A stretch of 51,766 nucleotides of DNA, taken from NCBI GenBank assembly GCA_943704495.1, contig CALSCR010003387.1, positions 1-51,766 of the forward strand, written 5' to 3'. The notes beneath the pieces are model-generated. The model saw only the letters and a list, made by a program, of their open reading frames with translations. It ran no database searches and was not told the DNA's origin. The position numbers and the translations under genes are program-made. This document shows, in pieces, positions 1 to 9,969 of this stretch. The stretch's first letter is position 1. Every line of letters begins with the position of its first letter. This DNA comes from Pigoraptor chileana (lineage: Eukaryota; Opisthokonta; Filasterea).

Positions 1-464
1 TCTCAAATCTTGCATTCTTTCTCGTGTCGTTGGTTGTTGAACACAAATCGCTTTCCCATCCGCTAAAGAGAATAATGGGGTGTGTAAATGCCAACTTGTC
101 AAACGACCGAACCATTTAATTTGTAAATCGGTTGAAATGTGGCTGAATTGCAGGTCGAGCGCCAGTTAGCGTGTGCCTGGCAGGTCCTTCTGTTCCACTT
201 GCCACTCAAACTACAAACTAATAATCCAGTCTACTCTGATGTCAAGCGGCGGCCTTACAACTGACAACTGAGGGTCCAACAGTCACACATCGCACAGCTA
301 CGCAATTCAACCAAGTTACGCAAAGGCAGAAAAAGCTGTTGAAGTTATCACGGAGTCTCGCACTGCCGCTCTGTAGCATAGTGTCAAGCAGTTCTGCAGT
401 TTCCAGTGGATGCAGTTGATCCGTTCGAGCGGGTTATTCGAGCGCGCCACACGGTGAACGACAA
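1..464. other. left-edge non-coding stretch upstream of CUTC
   Basis: No convincing exon is visible. It ends in the 5' flank of CUTC. A short tRNA-like arrangement near 366-432 was considered and rejected. The open frames crossing this part have no family resemblance. Confidence 0.5.
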
Positions 465-1630
465 ATGCCCGTGCTTCTTGAAGTCCCGGTGGACTCTGTT
501 GAGTCTGCACGTGCGGCGGCAGAGGGTGGTGCCGGGCGCATCGAGCTGTGCGCGGCACTGTCCGAGGGCGGGCTCACTCCCAGTCTTGGGTGCGCCGCGG
601 CGGTTAAGGCCGCAGTGCGCGTCCCTGTGTTTGCCATGATCCGACCGCGCGGTGTGTGGTTTGTGTGTGTGTTATGTGTATGTGTGTGAATGTGTATGAA
701 TGTGTGTGTATGTGTGTGCGTGTGCGTGTGTGTGTTCACCACTCTACTCACCCATACTGCAGTGAAGCTGTTGGTTGGTTAGTATACATCTTAACTTGCA
801 CGGGTCGCTGGGGCGTCGATTGCTCTCATCGTTGCGTGCAGCCGGCGATTTTCTCTACAGCGACGAGGAATTTGAGATCATGAAGCGTGATGTGGAGTAT
901 TTGAAAGGCGCCGGTGTCGATGGCTTCGTGTTTGGCATGCTCACGTTTGACGGCCGCATCGATGAGGAACGATGTTGCGAGCTTCTCCGTGGGTCTCATG
1001 TGTCCGCCCGCCGTCGTCCACCTGCTCCTCCAGCTGTATACGTGTAGTCATAGCAGCGCCACCAACACTCACTCACTCGCTTGTGTATCTTGCAGACCTT
1101 ATGCAGCCACTGCCGGTGACGTTTCACCGTGCGTTTGACGTCCTTGCGGATCCCTTTCTCGCTCTGGAGCGGCTGATTGTGCTTGGATTCGACCGTGTGC
1201 TGACGAGCGGGCAAGACTCGACGGCGCTCGAGGGTCTGCCTCTGTTGGCTGCGCTTGTGCGCGCGGTGAGTGTCTGACTTTGCATTATTTGTGCCGGTTG
1301 CGTTGCTGCTTCTTGTTGCACCCCACTCGCACGCACAACGCGAACCCAACCCTAACCCAACATCACGGGTCTCTGCAACCGCAGGCCGGCGATCGCATTG
1401 TGGTCGTGCCTGGCGGCGGCGTTTCCGAGCGCAATATCGAGCGCATTGTGCAAGGATGCTCACCACAGGAGATACACGCATCATGTCGCCACACGGTGCC
1501 GTCGGGGATGGCGCATCGCAATGGGACGGTGCACATGGGCGGCGCCGTCTATCCCGTTCACGAGTACTCACTCTCTGTCACAAGCACCGACCGCATTCGG
1601 TCCATCCTGGCCATTGCAGAGTCACTGTGA
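465..1630 (+). CDS. CUTC: CutC family protein (copper homeostasis protein CutC)
   Basis: Four exons: 465-651, 842-988, 1096-1265, 1385-1630, giving 249 aa, the usual CutC length. The order of conserved CutC blocks is complete: an N-terminal [14 protein letters not shown] strand, the GGAGRIELC block, [53 protein letters not shown] and the late [13 protein letters not shown] and EIHAS blocks. These form a TIM-barrel fold. CutC is linked to copper tolerance or binding in bacteria and humans, but its reaction is unsettled. The start ATG at 465 is the first in frame and opens the conserved first strand, so there is no targeting peptide and the protein is probably cytosolic. Intron 1 carries a GT-dinucleotide tract. 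It faces PRIM1 tail to tail. Confidence 0.95.
652..735 (+). repeat. GT-rich tract inside CUTC intron 1
   Basis: Imperfect GT dinucleotide repeat that begins at the 5' splice site and fills the first third of the intron, on the sense strand of the host gene. Confidence 0.8.
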
Positions 1631-2012
1631 CGGGTCGTCCTCGTCGTCTCCACAACCCAGATCCATCGCACTCCAATATTCATTCCAGCGACAGGGCGAT
1701 GCGAGGCGTGCAGTAAAGGGTGCATTTGTATTTATATTTGTGAACATGATGCATTGTGGGCAGCGCGGTTGTGCCGTTCGTCACCAGCTCATCTGGTCGA
1801 TTCCTGCACAGGAACGTACAGGCAATGCATAGACACAGTGATGAGACACACATGACACAGCGCACACGCACGGGACTGCGTGCATCCGCCACTGCCACTG
1901 ACCACTCGCTGCCGACAGTGCCACACACACACACACACATACACACACACGGCGAGGATCATACATTGGTTAGGCAACAGTGATTACTTAAAAGCAGCAC
2001 AGCGTGCCATAA
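1631..2012. other. tail-to-tail spacer between CUTC and PRIM1 with CA microsatellite
   Basis: Non-coding. It holds a CA dinucleotide tract around 1921-1951, which reads as TG on the PRIM1 sense strand and so probably lies in the PRIM1 3' UTR. Nothing else is recognised. Confidence 0.6.
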
Positions 2013-4780
2013 TCACACACGACAGCCGCTGACTATGCATTTTTGACACACACAGAGCGCACCTTGCTGATGCTTGAGGCGCTCCTCACGTACAGACTCC
2101 TCAAGGCCGCGTACAAAGCGGTTGAAGACGTCCATTGCAGTGCGGAGGGACGTTTGTTCCACACCTGGCGCATTCCACACATCACCTTAGGAGATTAATC
2201 AATCGGCGACGCGAACTTGGTGCAACAGCCATAAACACAAGACTTCCTTATGTCATGCGCTTGCGCCTTGAAGGGGCATGAACAACACAATACGAAACAA
2301 AATCTCCCGACAACATGCACCCACCGACAGTGAGGGTCGCGGTTTCATCCATTGTGGACTCTGCAACGTCGGCGCTTGCCGAGTCAAGCTCGTTGAGGAG
2401 ATCCGTGACGGTCGGCACAGCAAACGGATCGAATGAGCGGATGTTTTGGACGTCCAGTGGTACGCAGACGCGGCCTGTCGGCAAAGTCGCCCGTTCAGCA
2501 ATCGACAAACATTTGTGTTTAGGTGGGATGAGCACCAGGTCTGCTGCAGATCAGCTACGACAAGTGCTGCATGGCTTCATATGCGATTCGAGCGAGAAAT
2601 AGATTGGACAGACATGCGAGACCCACCCGTCTTTGGATGCACGCAGAAGGGGCTCTTCAGCAGATGATTGAGCCCTTTGCTCACATTCACGTCGAGACGC
2701 GGATACATGTGCTGGAAGACAATTTCCTCCTCGCAAAAGCGGAGGGACTGGCAGAGCATACGGGCACGGATGAAAGAGTGTCAGACGACGCATGTGCACC
2801 ACGGACCGTCCATCCAGAAGGGATCCACCGCCCTCACCGCCAGCAGACCATCCCCGTTAGCTGCAGTCGGGGTATGAATCAATGAGGATGCGCTCACCTT
2901 GATCTTCGTGTCGTCGACCTCTCTCCGAAGCAGCTGCCATCGCTCCTCTCCACTGTGGCATGAGGCGAATGCATCCTTGAGCCGGGCCTGCAAATCCAAC
3001 GAGATGCGGGGTAGATGTCAGACTCACTCCAGAATAGAAAACGTGGCGCAATACCCATGGATTGAGTGCGCACGAGAGAGCAGCAGGATTCAAGTCAAGG
3101 TCTAGGCTCCATGCCGAGAGAGAATCGACATGCTAAGGGGTGATGCTCACGATGGATTCCACAGTGAAGTCCAAGAATGAAGTACTCAATTATCACGCAA
3201 TGGGTAGTCTACTGCAACATACGCACACACACCTTGAGTTCTTCGTCCCCAACCAGCTGAAGGACTTTCTCCCAGCGTTCCGGAGTGTCGAAATGGCCCT
3301 GCAGTGCCGCGGGTGATGTGGAAAACGCTTCATGAGCCCCGGGACATCGCCTCAGCATGAAACACAATGCGATAAAACTCCGAAGGGCAATATGACGAAT
3401 TGCAGCGAGCGGACGACCAACCTGATCCCGGACGATGACGCTGTCGAAGTGATCGTGGAGAATGTTGCTTGCACGCCTGTAGCAGGAAAAAGACACAACA
3501 GATGGCGGACACAGTGAGCGACAACAGCACAGCTTATTGCAGATTGGAGACAAACGGAGTGCATGCAACTCACTGTAGCGACGGATGTATCTCATTGCCG
3601 TAAAACATGGACTTCTTTGCCTTCCCGTCGCCGCCCTGCAAGTATGAATTGTTTGTGGTTGATTAAAGTCACATAATGGGTTTCACGAGATACTCATACA
3701 CATAGCACAGTGTGCGCGATGAATTCAGGGGAGTGACGGTGAGCGTCTACCCACCCGGACGACGGTGAGATACTCTGCAATTGCTGCCCGCCCTTCTGCG
3801 TTCAGTGTCCGCGCATTCTTGTCGCACACCCAACAATGGATGCCGCGCCGTCCTGAATAAACCCAGAGCAGGTGCTTAAACCCAAAGTCGCCTGGGTGTG
3901 TGGGGTGGGCGAGGCAGAGCATTGCGGGAACAAAAAAAAGGAGGTGGGCAAACACGCGATGGCGGCACACAAAGCACAAAGGCAGGCGCAATTCGACCTG
4001 CGCAAACACACATCCGGGATCTGCAGCAACGCACCTCGGAGTGCTCCGTCAACGACCTCGAGCGCCGCCGTCATGAATGGCCAGCACTTGCCGCATATGT
4101 CGGCGCCGGTGCAGCACGTGCGCACCTCATCGTAGTCGGTCATGTCTATGTCAAACACAAGCTCACGCTCCTGGGGAACAAACTCGGTCGACTTGATTGT
4201 CTTGTGGTTTTTTGGCTGCATGCAGACAGAGCAAGTAATGCATGGGTGCGCGTTGAGATACAAGGTGCCTTTCTGTGCGACAACCAAGAAAGGTACCAGG
4301 CTACTAACGACAGCAAGAAGCGGAATAAAATGGGACTTCACCTTCACATTGTACTTGGCGCCAATATCAATTTTGTACGGGGCTCTCTTTTTAAGCTCCT
4401 GCTTGAACTCAACATGGTCCGCAAACGAAAGATACCGAATGTAGATGTCATCCTTAAGAGTGAATGAAAACTCGCGGTTGCAGAAGTAGTCCTTGTCCAC
4501 TGTGCAGGGGTCCACAGCCGAGAGAATAGTCAGACAGACACAAAGACACAAGCGCAGACACACTCAGACAGCACAGGCATTGGCATGCACAAATGATACA
4601 CGCGACATCGCATAAAGAAAACAATTGGTGCGTCCCACCGTTTCCGTACGAGAGCCAACGATAGAACTTTTTGGCGGGAAAGATGCGATCGTAGAATTGG
4701 CGAAGCAGTTCAGGGAACTCGTCATCCGCCCCAGTGACGGGGCGTCCGGCGTCTTCACCAATGTCGTCAACGGCGGGCAT
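2013..4780 (-). CDS. PRIM1: DNA primase small (catalytic) subunit
   Basis: Eleven exons, 5' to 3' on the minus strand: 4780-4639, 4499-4342, 4215-4035, 3891-3755, 3635-3574, 3476-3422, 3298-3233, 2987-2898, 2747-2627, 2474-2325, 2164-2013. They join to 437 aa; human PRIM1 has 420. This is the catalytic subunit that makes RNA primers in the polymerase alpha-primase complex. Visible landmarks are [15 protein letters not shown], the metal-binding acidic motif FDIDMTDYD (Asp122 and Asp124), a cysteine cluster [11 protein letters not shown], the SGRRG nucleotide-binding motif (173-177) in [16 protein letters not shown], and [19 protein letters not shown]. All key residues are present. The last exon is read through to TGA at 2013, adding a cysteine-rich tail; a further short intron there cannot be excluded. 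It shares a 686-base divergent promoter with the tensin-like gene. Confidence 0.95.
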
Positions 4781-5466
4781 TTTGTGGCGAAGTGTGTGTC
4801 CGTGCAGACGCCAATGAATTCGATTGATGGCTGCGATTGATGGAGACGACTTGTGACTTGTGCGAGTGGAAGATCGTTCCGGCCACTGCTGTCAACATTT
4901 ATGGTGCCTGTGGATGGAATTATGAAGTCGTATGCAGTTGGACAGAGAAATTTGCACTCGATGCGCGGGTTTGTGCGCTTCTCTCACACAGGAGCGGTCT
5001 CTGGCCCTCTCAGGCTGTTGCTGCCGTGGCGCCAAAACCGATTTTTTCCCGCCATCCAAAGTGACGTCATAATTCCTTAAATGACGTCGGTGTGACGGCA
5101 ACACAAATACGACTTCGAACGGTAAACAAATTCTGGTCCTTAATTACTTAAGTCTCACTCGGCAACTAACGCAGAGCGGGAACGGTTACAGAGTAGTTCA
5201 CACTTTTATGTGTTCGCCGCAAGACAAACCCAATCACCGCAGCCACATCTGTTTGCAGCTGCTTAATTTGCATCCATAACGCTGCGTTGACGCTCGATAC
5301 CGACAGCGCCCGAATCAAATTGAGTTGCATTCCGTGCTGGCGATCGATTCGTGACGACCTTCTAAGCTTAGTGCTGTTGGTTGGTTTTCCCGCGGGCACC
5401 TGACATCTTTGCACTCTCTGACGGAGTTCAGGGCCTCCCAAGGACGCACGCACGAACGCGGGGGCA
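4781..5466. promoter_or_regulatory. divergent promoter region between PRIM1 and the tensin-like gene
   Basis: 686 bases without a supported exon, between two start codons pointing away from each other. It contains three E2F-like sites: GGCGCCAAAA at 5028-5037, TTTTTTCCCGCC at 5042-5053 and TTTTCCCGCGGG at 5385-5396. It also holds a perfect CRE palindrome TGACGTCA at 5062-5069 and a near copy TGACGTCG at 5082-5089. E2F control of primase genes is well known in animals and plants; its use here is inference from motif match only. Confidence 0.5.
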
Positions 5467-8400
5467 ATGGGTGACAGTGCGGGGTCGGCGTTGCCGGCTC
5501 TGGCGCCGCTGGCCCGCTCCCACACAGTCGGCGGCGCATCGGTGCTTTCCAGCGCCGACCCGGACAGTGGCGCAGCCAGCGTAGCGCACGCGCCGCCGTC
5601 GCTCGCCGCGCCTCCCGCTCATTTTGGACGCACCAGCCGCGTGCTGAGCCGCCTGCTGCTGCGGAAGTCGCCGTCGGAGGGCAGCGTGAACCGCGCGTCG
5701 CCCGCAGAGCAGCTGGCGGACGAGCGCGCGGCGGCAGACTGGGAAACGCTCGTGCCCGTCGTGGACCCACGGCTTCTCCCCAAAATGGACGCCGTTGAGG
5801 ATGTGCGGCTCCATCTGTTCCTGGACCGCACCGTGCGCGTGCCTCGTGCGTGCTCATTCTGCCTCGGGCTGCTCTGGGGCGCGGGTATACGTGTTTGCGA
5901 CGGTGGGTTTGCAGTGTATGACTTGGTGTGCATGGCCTAACACAATTTATTACCTGATGAGTAACATTTGCAATTTTAACACAATGCACGTTCTTTGATT
6001 CACAACACGGACAATGCAGCGTGCAACTATTCGTGTCACAAACGATGCGAAGTAAAGGTGTGTGAATTGGCTCGTTTTGGCCGATGCATGAAGCCGATCT
6101 GGGTGCGAGAGAGGAGAGTCCTTCAGTACTCAATACGCTTTTTGGCGAGCCCATCGACTTTAATATGCGATCGGAGAGCTGTAACAATTTGGAGATGAAA
6201 TCGGTACAATAGGCGCTATGCCTCCGGGCTCCGCGAAAGATTTTGCGAGATTGAAGTCAATGTGCAAGGTGCTGTGCCGATGGTCACCACAAACGAGTGA
6301 GAGACAGAGAGAGCGAGAGGTAGTTGGTGTGTGTTTGTCTGTATCGGTGGTCGCCGTTGCACAATGTTGATACTTAGGCGATTCATGCTCCCTGGCGACA
6401 CGTGATCAGGTCATGACGGGCTCACACCGTGAGTGCGCGTGCTCTGTAACGCGACCCCGGCGCAGCGGTGATGGCACTGTGGACGATGTGCCGTCCGGGG
6501 CATCATCGGCCGCATCTGCTTACTCGGCGGCGGCGTCGGCGTCGGAGGGCGGTTGCGACGGCGGCGCGACCACTGATGTGTCTAAGGACGGTGCCATAGT
6601 AGACACCCCCGAGAACGACCAACACGCGGCAGACACAGACTCTTCCCTGCCAGTGCCGGGTGCGTGGTGATGAGACGCCAGGCTGCCGCCATAGCAGCCC
6701 TCCTTGCTTTCCGTTCAGCTCTTATTTCATGCTTACTTTTATTGCCATGGCTTGTGTTGCTTGACCGTGTGTTGGATCAGCCGACTTTTCTTGTGCTGGC
6801 TTACAAGACTTTCACTAAACCCACCGCCGTATGCGCAGTAGGTGGGGTCACTGGCCTGGTCAACGAACAGCACCTTCCTCGCACCAAGAAGAGGACAATT
6901 GTTGACACCATCCGATCGACAGTTGCAAAGTGAGCCGCGTCCTTTTGATGATCTTTTGATGACCTTTTGATGACTTGTCGATGGCACTTCGTCGTTTCTC
7001 ATCTGCGCTGTATATCAAGCGTCATTTCCTTGCTTTTTTGGATTTGTTGGGTCTGGAGAATGGCACGCGCAACCTCCATTCTGGTACCATGCAGAGCACT
7101 GATGTCGCCCGTGTCGCACTTGCATTACGGCAGAAATCGTGCACGCTATGTCACTGAGGACTTTGACCTCGATTTGAGCTACATAACGGACAAAATCATC
7201 GGTGGGAAGGATGCATCCGACATGTGCGGGATGCGAGTGCGCTTGTATTTGCGGTTGGAGAATGTCCGCTGTTCTACACACTCGTGTCATCGTCACAACT
7301 TTCCCATCATTGCTTAGTCTTACTTACCTCTCAATTTGTCCAATCAACAACGACGTAGCCATGTCTTTCCCGGCCGTTGGTCTCGAATCAGCTTATCGGA
7401 ATCATGTCTCGGATGTTGCTAGAATGCTCAACGAAAAGCATCCGGAAAAATATCTTATTTTCAATCTGTCGGAAAAGTTTTACGACATTTCTAAGTTCAA
7501 CAACCAGGTGTGGATGTGCGCTCAGTAACCTTAGCGCTGAAGAGAATTTGTGTGGCGTTGGGGCATTGTTGTGCCACTGATGCGATCTGCTTATGGTAAC
7601 TCCTGCTCCACACATCTTTCCACATGACAGGTGCTTGACTTCGGATGGCCTGACCACCACGCACCGCCCCTTGAAATGCTCTTTAGCATCTGCATGTCCA
7701 TTGACTCGTGGCTGAAATCGGACGACGAAAACGTGGTGCAAGGTATATGCACGTCGTTGTGGATCCTTTGATATGACAAAGGATCGGAACACGTCTCTGG
7801 GTCCGCAGTGCAGTGTGTCCGTTGCGTGCCGATTGTGGGGCTGCGTGCAGTTGTATTTACTCTGCATGATGCGTGCTGTTGTAGGGAGGCAAGGGGCGCA
7901 CTGGGACAGTCGTCTGTTGTCACATGATATACTCGCGGACATGCGACACTGCCGACGAAGCCATGGAGCTATTTGCATCGCGGCGCTTTGTGAACGGCAA
8001 GGAGGGTGGCATTACACAGCCGTCACAAAAGAGGTAACGGTTGCATCCCGCACTTGGCTGGCGGACCTGTGCCAGACCCAGCACCCCCCGTGTCTGTGAC
8101 CCAATACCCCACGTGGCCCATTCCCTACGTGCCCCTGCCTCGCCCTGAACGCCCGCTCTCCCTCACTTGCCGATGCCCAGATACGTGCGCTACTTTGAAC
8201 AAATCATCACCGGCGAGCTGCTGCCCACAGACCAGGGCCTGCTGCTCGACCGTATCATTGTCAACCGCGTCCCAAACTTTGACGGGCGTGGCGGATGCCG
8301 GCCAGTCCTGCGCGTGTACCAAAACTTCAAGTTGCTGTTTGATTCGCGACAGAAGCACCACGGAAAGGAGGTCGGCCCTCGGTGAGACTGCAGTATCTCG

Positions 8401-9434
8401 CACGGCAATGTTGCATCCATTCGGATGAATGTGACGGCTTTCTCTGTATTTTGGCTTGGTCCTTTATGTCTGCCCTTTTGTCGCGAGTTGCGAGTTATGT
8501 AAATGAAGTATTTTGTGCACTGGGGTTCTGTTGTCTGCAAGTTTGCATTTGCAATGCCATCTCGACTGACTTGTTTTTTTGTTGCAACCGTGCCATCCTG
8601 TTTTGATCGCACGGTACAGGGCATACACCAGCGACATGGAGTTTATGTGCTTTGATTTTGCTCCCGAGGGCCTTGAAGTGACTGGCGACATTCTCGTGAG
8701 TGTGTCCAAGCAATGTCAACTCTGTTTCTGATCCACAAGAAAAAATAGGCGCTTCCTGTGCCATGTATGAGCAGATTTGCATATGACGCGAGGATGGCAA
8801 TGGATTCCACCAGCGATTCTCAAAATTTGCACAAACATCGCAGATTCGATGCCAGCACGGATCGCAGGCCAAGGAGACTATATTCCGCCTGCAGTTCCAC
8901 ACGGGCTGCGTTGTCGACTATTATCTCAAGTTCACAAAGACCGATCTTGACGACGCTGTTCTCGAAAAGCGATTCCCCGATGACGGCGGCGTCGATATTC
9001 TCTTTCGCCCGCCGCCGCCGACGCCCAGGCACGTGGACATTGAATCAATCATTGATTCGTACAGCACTGCAACGACGGGCAGTGACGTTACTGGGCATGT
9101 GCTGGGAGGGCAAGAGCTTACTTCGCCAGACTCAGAGGACGATGACTTCACGCGATATCGGTATTCGCTTGACACAAACTATAGCGGCATGGGGGGTCTT
9201 TCTCTCCAGCTGTCGTCAGCCCTTGCGATTGCACGAGGAGCGAGCAAGGCACACGAGGCGGCGTCGCTCAGGCGTGCGATGACGGCATCGGCGCCTAGTG
9301 ACGTCGTTGTGGATGCTGTTGGAGTCTCAGAGTGTGCATGCGCCGAGGACTCGCAAACTGAGAATGCTTTGCCATCAGCGGCATCGACAGGTGGAGTGGA
9401 CGATGACACGGAAACAAATCCCTTTGACGACTGA
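5467..9434 (+). CDS. tensin-like protein: C1 domain, PTEN-type phosphatase domain and C2 domain
   Basis: Twelve exons: 5467-5902, 6020-6059, 6213-6268, 6378-6659, 6839-6929, 7134-7201, 7359-7507, 7631-7742, 7885-8033, 8181-8381, 8620-8695, 8844-9434; about 750 aa. Order: low-complexity N terminus; C1 zinc domain from about residue 116 (H116, C129, C132, C144, C147, H152, C155; the last Cys ligand is not placed); acidic Ser-rich linker; PTEN-like domain (DFDLDLSYITDKI, then the tensin hallmark LDFGWPDHHAPPLEML, P-loop remnant GGKGRTG); C2 domain (VPNFDGRGGCRP, FRLQFHTG, TKTDLDDAV). The acidic tail ends NPFDD. The domain order matches animal tensin-2, but no SH2 or PTB domain follows. Such proteins work at the plasma membrane and cytoskeleton. 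The join of exons 8 and 9 is phase-inconsistent (see findings), so the catalytic Cys is unplaced. The donor of exon 2 is chosen by phase. Confidence 0.88.
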
Positions 9435-9969
9435 CCGAGCAGTGGGCTTGCATAAATGCGGCATGCGTGTCTCTGTGTGGAGGTGCACGCATGTCGATGT
9501 CTGTGCGCACGCCAATATAAAGCCAATCTTCAAAATTGCTGTTTGAATAGGTCGATCCAACATGCCGTCGTGACACTCCCCTCGCATTGTCCAGAAGGAT
9601 TTGTCTCTTTCTTTACAATATGTGTGTCTATGGACAAGCGTCGAAGACACTTAGTTGAATTCTATATCTCCCCAATAAGAGCAGCATAGCACACAAACAT
9701 ATCAATAACTGAGCTTAAAATTTTCATTTGACGAGAGAATGGTCGCCTGCATCCAGTCACCGAGGTCCCCAGAGGGAGAAACGGTCTCACTTGATGTAGA
9801 AGACGCAAATCCTGATTCGATTCAATCGACACCAATCCTGCGCCGAACAGAGACAGCGGATGACCACACAGTCAGCGGTCGCTTTACAGACGAAATGGTG
9901 CGGCAACACAGCAATACGCCACCATGACAAACGTACCAATTAGTGAGCGATTGTGCTGCATCGACATTT
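9435..9969. other. tail-to-tail spacer between the tensin-like and amylase genes
   Basis: Presumed 3' UTRs and terminator regions of two converging genes. No exon, repeat or RNA gene recognised. Confidence 0.5.

Noticed and set aside
366-432. tRNA-like stretch (TAGCATAGTG like an A box, GTTCGAG like a B box, pairing CCGCTC/GAGCGG)
   Set aside because: Arm lengths and anticodon stem do not fold into a cloverleaf, and there is no proper T-stem or spacing to the acceptor end.
434-751. Open frames rich in His-Thr or Cys-Val (also near 1680-1983, 17440-17859, 30623-31184)
   Set aside because: They are translations of CA/TG dinucleotide tracts in introns and UTRs, with no family resemblance.
5867-6200. 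Reading tensin-like exon 2 on to the stop near 6198
   Set aside because: It gives a stop and breaks phase with the following exons; a donor at 6060 is consistent with the next three exon phases.
7743-7884. Microexon that would restore a catalytic Cys in the tensin-like gene
   Set aside because: None of the AG-GT bounded candidates yields HCxxGxxR with correct spacing; kept only as an open question.
9739-9927. 62-codon plus-strand open frame between the tensin-like and amylase genes
   Set aside because: Low-complexity sequence in a tail-to-tail spacer with no family signal and no splice sites tying it to a gene.
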